A stretch of DNA of 64,000 nt, from assembly GCF_024713975.1 (NCBI RefSeq), contig NC_091112.1, positions 1,051,501 to 1,115,500 on the forward strand. Reading direction: 5' to 3'. The translations under genes were made by a program, and so were the position numbers. Below the pieces are notes generated by a model. It was not told the origin of the DNA. It saw only the letters and a list, made by a program, of their open reading frames with translations, and searched no databases. Below, in pieces: positions 48,530 to 61,893 of the stretch. Position 1 is the stretch's first letter, and the number at the start of each line of letters is the position of its first letter. This stretch comes from Paralichthys olivaceus (lineage: Eukaryota; Chordata; Actinopteri; Pleuronectiformes; Paralichthyidae).

Positions 48530-51500
48530 TGAAGATTTTATTTAACATCATATCTGGTATTTACAATACAAACACAAACTAAAACGTGTTGGGGCACATC
48601 AGCAGGACTGTTCAACCAAAATACTCCATATTCACACCAGCTGTTCATCGTGTTACCGAAACTGAAGGTTGATTACCCACAATTCATCACTCTCGTCGTC
48701 AAGTGCCAAAACACCTTGAAAATGAAATACTGTGATAGAACTCAGCGTTTACAGACGATGGCTGTCACTTCGTCACTTCACGACATTCACCATCAAACTC
48801 TAGATGCAACATTTACACACTATCTGAAAAGACTTCAGGCTAAAACTCCCACAGTGCAATGCTGTCGAAGTGTGTGAATGAGTGAATGAGCGAGGAAGCG
48901 TTTTCCAACACAGCAGCGAAACACAAACACGCGTGTGGACAACACGGTGCGTGTATGTGCGAGGTGCAGAGGCACGAGCAGCGTTGCAGTACGTGATACT
49001 CAAACATACATTAAATTACACAACACACAGGTGAGGAGCTAACGAGGCAGAGCGAGGAACAGGCTACATGATTCACTGAAGTCTCAGTTCTGACCGAGTT
49101 TTATTTGAATCAAAGCTGACGGAGTCGCCTTTCGTCGGGTAAACATTTGAACAACAGTTTGGAATTTTACTCCCTGACTGTCGCTAGGCAACATGACAAC
49201 CAACTTTTGGAATATTGGCAGCAGTTGCCATAGCAACATCATGAAGGGCAAAAAAATTTTTTTAAATGTACATAAAAAAACAAAAACAAAGAAGAAACAC
49301 AATATGGCCGCAAAAAACCTGAGGAGTGTGAGAGTAATGAGGCACGAATGAAAAGCACGGCTGTGATGGAGGGATGACAAAGAGATGAAGGACAAGAGCA
49401 AAAAAAAAAAAGATCACAGTCACCCCAGAACAAGATCAAACACACTAACATGTGAGCGTGCAAGTCAACATATAAATAGTATAATATTTTCAAAATATAC
49501 ATATTTTACAAATGAATACTTTGGCTGGAAGATGCAGGTGGTCATGCGGTTAAGAGACGTGTACACCTGGTTCCACGTGTTAGATTCAAATCTGGTCACA
49601 TAGTTTGTTGCGCTGCAGTCGGACACTAACACTTTGTCAGTAAAACACAAAGACAAATTTAGATTTTCTTTTTCAAACTGCAGAAAAATCTCATCTAACG
49701 AGGCTGCAGGGGAGTGAATTTGTTTTTTGGACAATTTACTATTTTATAAGAACCCAAACTGCAGCTTGTAGATAACTTCCCCTTTAAAATCTCCGTCAAT
49801 TGTTTTAAACACTTTTAAAGTCACAGTTTTTTCATCTTTTCCCCACTGAGATACTTTGAATCCACCTCAGGACTCAAACCAGGGAGGTGTTTGATTTGTG
49901 ACATCACGAAAATGAAAGTTGAGGGTTAGTGGCGTGTTGCAGGAGCAGTGCGGGACAGAAGCTGGAACACAACACAACACCACACACCTCCGTCAGCGCA
50001 AACACAGCACATCACTATCATCAAACACAGCAACGCACAACGACACCATGACTCCATCCACCATCAGCTAAATATTCATCTTAACAAGTCTCACACTTCA
50101 TCAAACAACTTTTATCTCCGTCAGATGCAAAGTGACACATCTTCACGTTTCAGCTCAAATCTCTCCGATCAAACTTTAGAACAAATCACTTTCTTGTCAA
50201 GATAAATATTTTTCCAGTGTTTGCAGAAAACTAAATACTACGTAGTATAAATAAATAAATATGTTGTTAAAGTGCAGCAGGGGCGAAAATAGCTTCTTCA
50301 ACTACAATAACTCACGACAGGATATAGAAAATATACTTTGCGTCACACATATACACACGTTACACACACATTGTACAATGTTAGTTATTCATACATCTGT
50401 AAAAGGTACAACGCCACACACACGACAGACTCGTCAGACCAAGTGTCACAATGTCGACAGCGTCTGGACCCGACGAATGAGACAAGTGAATGAATGAACA
50501 TTGTTGTATTTCAATAATCAATAATCACTAATAATGACGTGTGAAAGACATTAAGAGTTTCTGTGAACACGTCTGAAGGTGGCGCTATAATCAGTTTGAG
50601 TTACATGAAATAATTAACACACGTTCTTTTAGTCACTGGTGGAATAAAAAAACTTGTGATTACTAATTGTGTAACCTCAGTTCTCTGAGTGCTCCCCTAG
50701 TGGACCATCGAAGAACTACAGTTTTTAAAAGCTAACTTTGCCTTGAGTCACTGTTAAGAAATGAACAATTTGTCGAATTACAACAACAAATAAGAAAATT
50801 AAATACTTTATTTATTTACGATGCATCCGCCCTGATGACACGTCGAGTTCCTGACTAGCTTCAGGTGAAGGCTAATCCACAGCTAAGCTAACTGGCTATG
50901 TAACGTAGCATTCAGGTAGTAGAGAGAATATCAGGCTTCGTAGAGACAAAGACGATTGAGTATTGGAAGCCGTTATCATTTAATAATAATAATTTAAAGC
51001 TAACGTCAGGAAGCATTTAAGACATGTGGTCCTCCTCTACGTGTTGTTGACGCAGCTTTAACTTCTACATTGTCGAGGCTGCAGATTCTACATCGATTGC
51101 ACATTTTATTTATTGACTCCTACTTATTCTAATATCAGCTCGGCCACGTTCACGCTCAGGTAAATGTTGTTTTGAATAATTCATTGAAACTACTTGACTC
51201 CTATGTTAGTGATTGTGGCCCTAATGCTGCTTTACAAAGTGCATCTACATAGAGAGAGACAAATAAAATGTACAGTGTCACGTCATCTAAATCTCTGAGC
51301 TGCAGTTCAAGTGACGCAGGTTCGATTCCCTCACCGCAGGCAAAGCTCAATACAGACGTATTTAATATTTTATACCTGTGTTAATTTGGAAAGCATCATG
51401 ATTCTAAATTTACTTCATCATATATATATATTTCATACAAAAATCAAGTTCTTAGGGTAATAAATAGTCATAATTTTCTCTTTAACAGAAACATTGCACG

Positions 51501-52717
51501 TTACCCTACTGTTATCTACTGAAACTAAGACTATTCAACCGGCCAGTTTTTGTCTGCAGACATTAGGAAATCCTCAAATTCATCATAGCCACAAGGCAGA
51601 TTTAGTTTTTTTTGGAATAAAGGATAGAACTCAGCACCAGCAACATAAACTGATGAGAAGAATATCAAACTAAAAACTTCGGGATCTAGATTTTAATTGT
51701 CTTAAATTGTCATGATCACATCTGTCCTCTATGTCTTTAAAGTTTAGTTCTTTGCCATTAAAAGGTTTTTCAGCTGAAGGCAGAGCATAAATTCAGATTC
51801 GAGAACACGTCCGAAAACAGGAACGGATAAAAGATCATTAAATGTTACAGGATTAAACAACGGCGTGTTATATTGCACTAAAATATCCACAAGAGGAATA
51901 ATTAAAAACAAAATGTGCACGATCTCCTCGCTCACACTAGCAGGACGTGAGCTCGGACATCAATGGAGACACGTGTCCTCGACTGTAATGACTCACCTCA
52001 CGTCTGTGAGTCAGTTTCCATCAACACCGAGTGAATCCACGTCATGTCGGCAAATCTTTACTCATAAACCAACTAATATAATTTAACAATTTGCTTGTGT
52101 CAAATGTTAATTTTGTCGCTTGCAAAGTCTACGTCCGTCTCTTTTTATCCGATACAGACGCTTCCATGATTAACGCTTTAATTGATTTATCTGCCTGTCA
52201 AAGCTAATTTCTTTTTCTTTGCTCTGTGCAAATCAGCGTTAACGTGTTGTTGAACGCTCTCAACACGTATTGTTTACATGTTTCAAGATTCCGAACACTT
52301 TCAAGGAACAGTTGAACGCACAGACAGTCTGTGCCGGCGCGTTGGAAAAGTGGGTCGTTCTGACTCGACACAGCTGCAGTGAAAAAGCCTCGTCTTGTTA
52401 ATGAGTGTAGCTGAAGTGTAGCTGTAGTGTAGGAATGTACAGTAGCTTGAATCTGTGTGTTGCACATCGACTGCTTCTCTCTCACAGTAAAGGGAGGGAG
52501 GACGTAAAAGAAGGAATCGTGAAGTTGTGAAAGCAGAAGCCGGACTTTTAAAAATCAAAGCCCACAACTCGATGACACTGCCGGTGTCAGCAGGTCTAAT
52601 ATAAAACTTCTGTTTCTTTTTTCCAATAGTTAATTCAATTTACAGCTTTTTAAAAATCTCTGCTGCTTCCTTCATTTAAAACCTCCTTCACCTGTGAGAG
52701 CTGCGTCAGCAGCAGCT
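48530..52717 (-). other. slc2a3: Possible long slc2a3 3' UTR, otherwise no gene
   Basis: About 4.2 kb without a recognisable coding exon on either strand. Minus-strand AATAAA signals at 48537-48542 and near 50808-50815 could end slc2a3 transcripts. Otherwise the stretch is AT-rich intergenic sequence. Confidence 0.3.
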
Positions 52718-53110
52718 CTACACACTCTCCTGCACTGTCGAGTTGGATTTATCCTCCAGAGGTGTGGTCTCAGCTGCAGGAGCCGGAGCCGCCACCACCG
52801 CCTCAACCAGCGGCACCTTCTCCTTCACCGGAGAGGCGGGAAGCGTCACGGCTGCACTGGCGCCAGCGGGAGGCTCCTCAACAAACGAGGAAGTGGGAGG
52901 CGGGGCGCTGCCAAAGCTGCGGGCGATCTCATCAAAGGTCTTGCCCTTCGTCTCTGGGACTTTGATGAAGGTGAAGATGAAGAAGATGACAAGGAAACCG
53001 GTGAAGATGAGGAAGACCCATGGCCCGCACGTATCCTGAGGAGAGGAGAGAGATTATTCAGATTAGATTATTTCATTTAAACGACAGATAAAAGAGGGAA
53101 ACATCCTGCG

Positions 53111-53147
<37 letters not shown>

Positions 53148-53357
53148 CTAGTTTGGGGAAGCTCATTCCAACCAGGAAGTTGGCCGTCCAATTGCAGCAG
53201 CCAGCCACCGCCATGGCGGCCGGTCGGGGTCCCTGGGAGAACAACTCAGCCACGATGAACCACGGAATCGGACCGGGGCCCAACTCAAACATGGCCACGA
53301 ACAGCATGACGGCCATGATGGCCACGTAGCTCATAGCAGGAATGTTCACCTGCTCAG

Positions 53358-53432
<75 letters not shown>

Positions 53433-56400
53433 TCGGATATGAAGTTAATTAACCTCAGTCATCAGCAAATATCCATTTGATTTAGGTTGTTTTTGTTTAC
53501 TGCACTTTTAATCAAGTTAAATATAGTTTATACTTTTTTCCCCCGTGTAGAAGGTTACACCACTAGAGGTCACTAAAAACAAGCCATTCTGAGGGTGAAA
53601 GTCCAAAATGGGTCAATCAAACTCTTAAAAGACCAAAGTGAAAACTGACACAAGTGGTTTATTATGATGGAATAATTGAGGAATTGAATAATTAAAAGAC
53701 GTCGGACACAAAGTTTGCTTCAGTAGAAATGTCTGGCTTTAACCACCACGAGTACTCATCAACGTGATGATGATCAACCTGATGATGATCAACGTGATGA
53801 TGATCAACCTGTTCGGACTAACAGCAGAGACACTGTGACCTGTAGCAGTGATGTGCCTAAAGCAATGAAGACACATCCAAGCTGAAGACAATTTAATACA
53901 TTGAGATGTTTTCAGTCAGTCCCCCTCCGACCCAGTGACTCACCAACAGGAGGGAGATGGTCATGATCAGCGCGCTCACCGCCATCCCCCCCAACCCCAG
54001 GAGGTGCAGCGTCCGTCGTCCCGCCTTCTCCACCAGGAAGAGCTGGAGACACAGACAGGACTGAGTGACGTGCTGCTGAACGCACACACACACACACACA
54101 CACTTGTTGGATGAGGACACTCACAGATACGACGGTAAAGATGGTGTTGACGATGCCGGCACCGATGGTGGCGTAGATGGGCTGCTTCACACCGGCCGAC
54201 TTGAAGATCCCCGTTGAGTAGTAGAACACCTGAGAGGAGGGAGACGAGAGAAAAGACAAAATAACATAAACAAATAATTGAAATGATTTTGTCTCGACTC
54301 TCATTTGGTTATTTACTGCCTAATGTCTGTGAATTTCCCAGAATCCTTTGGGCATCAGCTACGTGTTCCTAATAAACCAGCAACTAATTGTTCAGGGTCC
54401 AGGAATTACAGCTACACCACTTCGAAGTCAAATACTATTTTTTGTTTTTTTCACACCGTCCAGCAGAGAAATGTAAAAAAGGTCCTGTCATATAATCACG
54501 TGCAGCTTTAATCCACAAAAACTCTCTCCTGCCTCCTGCTGAGAGGAAGTATCTGATATTTACTTTTAACCTGCACTGACGTGTCTGTGTTATAGACTTA
54601 AATAGAGAACTGTAGTCTGCAGCAGTGAATGTTTCATGAATCTGAGAAAATCAGTCAGAGGAAGTAAATAAGCAACAAAGGATTAGAGAGGATAAGTTCA
54701 ATCCTGCGGAACAAGATTTTATGAGAGTGAATAATGTTGCATTTAATTCTAATATATTTGGTTTTGTGAGTTTTATATAAACTAGTGATTATTAATTAAA
54801 CTGAGACATTTAGTCTGTGTGCGATTCTATTGTTTGTGTTTCCATCATTAGCAAATCAAGGCAGTGACCAACTAACAATAATCAATCAAGCTTCGTCTTC
54901 AACATGTGAAATTATGTGAAAATGAGTGTGAGCGTCCGGCCGACTCACAGCGTTGATTCCCGACAGCTGCTGAGAGAGCTGCAGCATGACGGCGACCAGG
55001 AGGGGCTGACGATACGCCGGCGAGCGGAAGAGCTCGGGGATGGTGACCTTCTTCTCCATGGCCATCTTAGCGCTCTCCTCCTTCATCTCCTGCATGTCTT
55101 TACTCACGTCCTCGCTGCCGCGCAGACGCACCAGTGCTGTTGACAGGACCACAAACCACCGTGACGGAGATATTAAGATAAGACTCAGACGTCATCCTGA
55201 CCTAATATTTCACTTCACTAACATCTAAGTATCTATATCATGTTGAATAGCATCAACTACTGTGGTGCCAGTTGTCGTAGTGTACGGACGTAAAGAGTGG
55301 TCCTGTTGATGGAGCAATAGAAGCAGCGGTAGACGTCCAGGTAGTATTTGTAACAGTAGTGTCAGCATAGTGTCTATAGTAGTAATTGTATTTGAAGTAG
55401 TATTGTTATTTGTCAGTTGCAGAGTTCAGTGGGTTATTGTATCTACCCAAATGCTGGTGTGTCTGCCAGCCTCTCTCCAATGACCAGAGGGTCGGTGGTT
55501 CGATCCCTGCCTCCTCCAGTCTGTAGAACCATCAGTAGGTGCAGTATGAGCTGCAGAAGTTTTGGTGCGTACCTTTACGTGCCTGCTCCTCCTGTTTGAG
55601 GTTGATGAGCAGGAACCGGGGGCTCTCAGGACAGAAGGGCAGCAGGATGCACTGCAGCACAGCAGGGACCACAGTGAGGGCCAGCAGCAGGGGCCACAGC
55701 TTGTCAGAGCCCAGCAGAGCCTCTAAACCAAAGATCTAAACACCGGGGCCACAACAACAGGGAGTTAAACCACACTCACCAGGACGAACAACACCTGCAG
55801 AGCAAAGCTTGTTCTAAACAGATTCAATCTGAGATTTGTTATAAGCCCTGACCTGAGCGATCAGGATGCCCACCACCACACCGAGCTGGTGCAGGGTCCC
55901 AAACGCTCCTCTGAGGGGAGTGGGTGACACCTCGCCCACGTACATGGGAGTCAGGCCGGTGAAGAAGCCGCAGAACAGGCCGATGACCAAACGGCCAGCG
56001 ATCACCATCTCGTAGGAGGAGCAGATGGTGGAGAAGCCCATGAGGAGGCCGCCGATCACGGCCAGAGAGTTCACCAGGAACATGGAGCGACGCCTGAGGA
56101 GGAGGAACCACAGAGTTTACACTGTTTCAGATGTTTGGTATCGAGAATCAGATTAAAGTTGACTTCATCACTGAAGGAACGAAAAGTTTCAGAAAACAAC
56201 CACAGTCACTTTGTTAAAGCCACCAGACTCCATCGACAAAACCAGTAATTTTACCTCACAGAACTTGACAGTTATTGCTCTACTGCTGCCTCCACAAGTT
56301 AGTAAGTTTGCCTTTTTGTGTTATTGTGTGGTACTTTGAGTCAAGTTAACGCTTCAGCCAGCACAATATCACAAATAAACTCTAAAGTGAGCAACAACAA

Positions 56401-58199
56401 CTCCTGTGTTCTCTGAGGTAAAATCACTGGTTTTGTCAATGGAGTCTGGTGGAATTGAACAAAGCAATTTAACCATTGCATTGAGTTTTTTTTTTATGAT
56501 AATCATTTTACTTTTTAACTAAAGAAGCCATTAGCTGAGCTTAGCATAAAAAAGACACACATAGTTAAACTGCTATCTTAGCTAAAGTTAAAAACTTGCA
56601 CCAGCAAAGCTAATTAACGAACACACCTTGATTATGTTGTTATTGTGACCTGAACAGGATTCACAATTCTCTGTCAGTTTCATACAATATTAAATATGCA
56701 AAGAATTGTGGGAGAAGCCAAACATATTAAAAGAGAGAAATGGAGAAATGAAGGAACGACTCCGGGGAGCATTAGAGTCGAGCACTGGGCTGACGTTAGA
56801 CACGCTTCATGAACTCCATTAGGAGTAATGGCTTGTGATGGCTCAGCTGAACCACACTGGAAATAGACAGAGCCATTAAAGTAAAGAAACAATCCCCTGA
56901 TAAACATGTCCGATTCAACAGAGAATCTTCCGTCACTTCCTACCTGCCAAACCGATCCGCCATGACGCCCACGCTGAAGGAGCCCACCATACCGCCCACG
57001 CTGAAGATGGCGACGGCAACGCTCCAAACGATGGTGCAGACGTCCTGGCTGATGGACTCCCCATAGCGCTCCACCCAGGTGTTGTTGAAGAAAGATCGCA
57101 GTTTCTAAGGTGCAGGGACGGAAATCATTTTTAAATTTGTCAGTATTCCCCAGTATTCTCCTCCGTCATTTGAGTGTCCTGCATTACGTTACTCGCCTGC
57201 TAGTTTTCTAAAGTGCTACAGTGACGTTAATGTTAGCATCCATCCATCTGAATGAACCATGTGTGTGACTTCCAACACAACCCCCACAAACTCCCACTGG
57301 AGTCAGAACAGCATCTGTTATCCAGTAAACTGAATTTTTCAAATTTTCTGTAATTTTGCAATAAAATGAAATAAAGTTAGTTAATTTTTTCTCCACATTT
57401 TCTTAACTAAGTGCATTTGTGTATTTTTACTGAAACAACTTCATTCAAATCTGCACAGGGTCAAGATTTCTATGTTTGAATCCACTCAGGTCGTCTCTGG
57501 ATCCAGAAATCATCCAACAGCAGAAACGAATCCTGTCTCAACTAATCTGCTTCTACATCTAATTCTGAACTCAAGTGTGGTTCTGCACAATTAGGGATGA
57601 AGAGAAAAATTCAATCTGTCGTCCAAACTGTAACGAGTCAGTTCTTCTTTCTCTCACACAGATGTCACCAACCTGCTCGGGAGCATTGATGACTCCTGTG
57701 TTGTAACCAAACTGCAGGGAGCCGATGACGGCGGTGGTCAGAGAGAACAGGAGGTAACCTGTCACCTGCTTTTCCTGGAGCGAGGACAAGAGACAAGAAA
57801 AGACGGGAGGAAGAGGAAAAGAAGAAAACGGAGAAAGTAAAAAAAAAAAAAGGAGATGAATGTGGAAAGGTCAGGAGGGGGGGGGCACAGAGAGACAGAC
57901 ATAATAAATATCAAATCTGAGATCATAATGGGATTTTAAATCAGTGCCGCCGGCCGACAGACGCAATAAAACTGTGATGCTGACGCCAGGAACAGGTCAG
58001 TGATGCAAACACACCACATGATAACACAGCTGATATAAAACACATACGTGTTAAAATGTGCTTTGTGGTGTTTGATGTTTCTGAAGCCCTCTCGTCTCCG
58101 AGCTCCTTTTTATGACTGTGTTTGTCTTTCCTGGACATAATCAGCTAAATGCAGAGGAAATTCAATACAGCCACAACAGCCCACCTGCCTCTGCCCCAT
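52718..58199 (-). CDS. slc2a3: Facilitative glucose transporter GLUT3, 10 coding exons
   Basis: The exons in transcript order are 58185-58199, 57673-57774, 56944-57104, 55853-56093, 55573-55735, 54949-55136, 54125-54229, 53944-54042, 53146-53349 and 52718-53035. They give about 531 residues in one phase-consistent frame. GLUT3 is a 12-helix plasma-membrane uniporter for glucose. Family signatures are [54 protein letters not shown] (the QLS motif of GLUT1, 3 and 4, near 280-282), [26 protein letters not shown] (Trp388) and VPETKG. GLUT3 rather than GLUT1 is indicated by [20 protein letters not shown] and [14 protein letters not shown] in the first outer loop can carry an N-glycan. The C-terminal tail is Ala/Pro/Val-rich and longer than in human GLUT3 (496 residues). 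The 15-nt first exon (MGQRQ) is the least certain part, but it places Trp388 exactly on GLUT numbering. Confidence 0.94.
53113..53143 (+). repeat. (CT)15 array at the donor of slc2a3 exon 9
   Basis: On the slc2a3 transcript the donor reads gtgagagagagag, so the array is GA and starts within the 5' splice site itself. Confidence 0.95.
53361..53428 (+). repeat. (GA)34 array at the acceptor of slc2a3 exon 9
   Basis: On the slc2a3 transcript this is a long TC array that forms the polypyrimidine tract 12 bases before the exon 53146-53349. It is complementary to the array on the exon's other side. Confidence 0.95.
53760..53812 (+). repeat. Short tandem repeat of GATGATGATCAAC units
   Basis: About three and a half 16-17-base units in the slc2a3 intron between exons 53944-54042 and 53146-53349. 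Confidence 0.8.
54081..54103 (+). repeat. Short CA array
   Basis: About eleven CA units in the 82-base intron between slc2a3 exons 54125-54229 and 53944-54042. Confidence 0.85.
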
Positions 58200-58274
58200 A
58201 ACGACTCGCCTCACTAATGAAATTATGGTGAGCACTGAAGGAGCCGCCGCCATCGTCGTGACGACCAGACATCA

Positions 58275-58289
58275 TCCGCCCCCTCGTGG
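58275..58289 (-). promoter_or_regulatory. CTCF-like motif near slc2a3 start
   Basis: On the minus strand the sequence reads CCACGAGGGGGCGGA, a close CTCF core match about 75 bases upstream of the proposed slc2a3 ATG. Its orientation is opposite to the sites at 5211 and 13247. Confidence 0.4.
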
Positions 58290-59572
58290 AGCCTTGTAGA
58301 AGAAATGAATCTTGAGAGTTCCTCATAAATACATTTTCCTCCTAAACCTAAAGCTACTCCATAAGAGGACAAAGTGTTCATGGGATTCTAACTTTTTCAG
58401 CTGACTGCACATTGACTGACGTGGTGTCAGCTCATGTGACGTCACAGGCTACTGAACAGAAACGAATCAGTAAAAATCCTGAAACACGTCTCAGCTGATC
58501 CCACATCAGAGCTCAGGGTCATGTTGGGACTGAGCAGGAGAAACTGGGTCACTGTGTCTTTGCTCCTGCAGATGTTTCCTCCCTCTGCTGACGAGGCTCA
58601 GTCTGCTGCTGTTATTTGAGATGCTTCATGTAAACCTGGCGCTCAGGTGATCCTCTGCCCTTGAAACGACCACGACGACAGAGCGAGGTCAGATGAAATC
58701 AGCAAAGACGGCACCTCTTCAGGATTTGTTTTCGGCCGGAGAGGCGTTGGCTGCCGCACAGGACCAGAGCCAATCAGAGGGCAGGGGAGGAGCATGTGCA
58801 GGTGGATGGTGATGGTGATGACGATGAAGGTCAAAGTGGATTTATTCTACAGAGCGTTTAAAGGCTCAGGACGATTTCATCTTTATTCTCACACATCAGT
58901 CAGGTTTCAGATCTTAGATCAGAAACATTTCACCGTAACATCTGACCTTGTTACTGTCGGTGTGGAGGAGGTCACATGTTATTTCACGTTAGAAATAAAG
59001 AAACTCATTCATTTATAGGATTTTGTCTTGTTTTGATCTGTTTTATCTGCCTGGTGTCATTTCTTCCAGTTAAAACAAGATAAATCTTCTTCTTATCATT
59101 TAAACCGAAGGTTTAAAAGTAGAACGTCTCATTCTGACTGAATCAAGTATTTTCCTTTAACTGATGAATTCATGAAAGTGTTGAAGTAAACACCTGAATT
59201 TAGAGGATGATGTGGAAAAATAAAAACTCAAATAAAAAGTTATGGTTTTGAACCGACAATTGATTTCACTGGGCAAGATTCAATCCTGAAGCAAGTGTTT
59301 CCTTCATCATCTGACATCATCATCATCATTTCAATTAAAAGTTAATGAACCGAGACAGAAAGAAACGAGCCGCAAGCACGATAAGAGCAACAACAAACCA
59401 CACACACGCACGCACATGCACACGCACACACACACCTTCCTCTTTTCTCTCTGTCCCTCATCATCTGTTTCTGTTTTCTTGTCAAGTCACAGTGACTCAG
59501 TAGAAATTATGGGTCACATGACGCCACAGACGAGGACCAGTAATGAGAGCTCGTAGGTCGAGTCCTGACAGA

Positions 59573-59610
59573 GTGTGTGTGTGTGTGTGTGTGTGAGTGT
59601 GTGTGTGTGT
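59573..59610 (+). repeat. Imperfect GT array
   Basis: About 18 GT units with one GA interruption. Confidence 0.85.
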
Positions 59611-60176
59611 TATAACACATTTACATTATATCTGTATAACTGGACTTTTGTTGTGTTGCTCTTGACGACAGTTACATTGCAGTAACCAGCTGTGGTGTTT
59701 CATGGAAACACTCTGAACATGAACTTCTGTGTCATTAATCTGCTGCTGTACGCAGACTTGGTGAACAGATGCCATGTTACTATGGCAACCAGCGCCACCA
59801 CGTTAGCATGCGCTCCGACAAACCGGCTCTGATGCAGGTTTGATTAAACAAATCAGAAGAATCAAACTGTGACTCATCCACGTTTTCCTCTCAGGCTCCA
59901 AACTCTTGGTTTTATCTTCCAGCAACAACAACTTCTCTCGTCTCCGTCACACAAAAGAAAATGTTCCACATGTTTGTTCTCTTGAAAGCTCACATCCTCC
60001 TTCCATCCATCCGTCCATCCCTCCATCCTTTCAAGAGACCACCCCTCAGTCTGCCCCCTCCCTCCTTCCTTCGTCTCCATGGCAACCGCCTGGAGGTGAC
60101 AGGTTTATTGACACAGTCTTAAAAGTTACCACAGCCCTTGTGCACACAGTCGGCCGAGTCTCATGAACCTGCACTG

Positions 60177-60234
60177 TCACTCACTCACTCACTCACTCAC
60201 TCACTCTCTCACACACACACACACACACTCTCAC

Positions 60235-60256
<22 letters not shown>
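60177..60256 (+). repeat. (ACTC)n then (AC)n compound microsatellite
   Basis: About seven ACTC units run into two AC arrays split by a TCTC interruption. Confidence 0.9.
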
Positions 60257-60265
<9 letters not shown>

Positions 60266-60837
60266 CAAACACACACGTCTGACCTACATCTGCTCTGAAC
60301 AAACCATTTCTCCCTGAATCAATCCAACTTTGGAGCAAAGCTAAAGGGAAAAAGACGTAAAAAGGTATCGATCCGTTTCTGTTTTAATTCGATGAGCCGC
60401 TCGATATCTGGCACGAGATGTCCAGAGCAGGATGTGAAGTCAGAGCCAATCAGGACGTCCTGACACGGGAACATGTTTACCGTGAACTCCCCCCGATGTA
60501 AACAACACAAACAGACACACACTTCATTGATCTGATCACGGCAACACTGAGGTCACAAGTGAATTTGACCTTTAAAACAGTTTCAGCTGTTTTTCAAAGT
60601 AAAACAAGGTCAGCATTTAGTTTTTGCGTGATTTAAGGTTTTACACAATATTTTTTAATTATAATCTTTTTGTAAAATGGTTAAAACTATAACAGTGTCT
60701 TGATTTGATGTTTTACTACACGGCAGCAACTTCCTTTATAACCTTGAATAGATGATTATTGACCAATATGCTTCAATAAAGTATAAATCTACGGATTTTA
60801 AAGAATAGACATTGTCATCAAGCTCGCCTGGTGTATT

Positions 60838-61113
60838 TTAAATCATACTTTCTTCTTCTGTGGTTTCCTCTCGCTGCCTCATCATCATCTTCCTCAGGTT
60901 GATGATTTCCTTCATTTCCCAGAGGCCCTTGAAACAAACCTGCTGGAGGAACGTGTTGCACGTGTACGTGCGAGCACTTGAGAAGTGAAGCTGTAGCTGG
61001 TTATTCGTCATCTGAACGTCTAAATGTGGCTTCATTTCTTTTATGTTGGGAGAAGGAATCAGTGAATCATCTCTTTCACTGCCTTCTTGACCTTGATCGT
61101 CGTCTTGAGACAA
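60838..61113 (-). other. Unassigned open frame, possible 3' exon of a small gene
   Basis: The minus-strand frame ends ...EIINLRKMMMRQREETTEEESMI and stop. It has protein-like composition: a mixed middle (TNNQLQLHFSSARTYTCNTF), a helix-like stretch and an acidic end. There is no ATG at its left limit, so it would be a terminal exon; an internal Met occurs at KEMKPHL. Upstream on the same strand, a Kozak-like ATGGCGGGACAG at 61494-61505 is followed by a GC-type donor (gcaagt). I could not join these pieces convincingly and recognise no family. It may be non-coding. Confidence 0.2.
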
Positions 61114-61893
61114 ATTTTACCTTCACTACAAATCCTACATCTAAAACCGGCCTCTTGCAGAAGATGATGATTTTCCTCTTCTTGTTTTTAGGACACGTGG
61201 TCGTCACACTCACACAATCATTCAAGTGGCTGAACACATGCACACACATGAAACATTCAAACACTGAAACCATCACATATGTGCAGGACATGATGTCTTC
61301 CTCTCACATCTGCAGAACTCGTGGGTGACTCACAGGCGGAGATATAGACTCTCCCCGCCCACGCTGCTTCACACAGAAACACTGTTCAACCAGAACAAGT
61401 TGTAAAGACGTCAAGTGTTTTATATAAACTCTCTTTTTCAGGCGTATGATTGGAACATGAATTCAACAGCCAGAGGTGAGGAAACCACACTTGCCTGTCC
61501 CGCCATCTTCTGAAGCCGAGCTGGGTGATCACCAGGTGAATCTCACTTTGAAGAGGAGCAGCAGGAGCTGGTGTCTTCAGCTGGAGGTGAAAACACAGGA
61601 TCCGCCCGCCGGCGCTGAGAGCTGCAGGAAAACAAGCACCCCTCAGTATAGGCGCTGTCCGTGGTACCAGCACGAGCGTTTCTCTCTTTTGCCAATCAAC
61701 AAAAACCAATCACCAACAATCAATGACACGCCCCTCACCGTGCACAGTGGAATGACACAGAGGAAGCAGGAGACGAGTTTTATATTCTCATCTCTGTCTG
61801 CAGCCTCGTGATGATTCCTCCAGCCCCCGGTGCGTCTCTCAGAAACACCCCAGATCCGAGCAGCACAACCCGGATCAGCACAGAGACACTTAC

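Larger units (their letters stand above)
58200..61893 (-). other. slc2a3 upstream region or first intron
   Basis: If the donor at 61893/61894 belongs to slc2a3 this is its first intron; otherwise it is promoter and intergenic DNA. It holds GT, ACTC and AC microsatellites (59573-59610, 60177-60256) and the unassigned ORF at 60838-61113. I recognise no other gene. Confidence 0.35.

Noticed and set aside
51318..51335. GGTTCGATTCC, a tRNA B-box-like string
   Set aside because: No A-box, acceptor stem or cloverleaf around it. The similar string at 55496-55507 also lacks a tRNA fold; both may be tRNA-derived SINE scraps.
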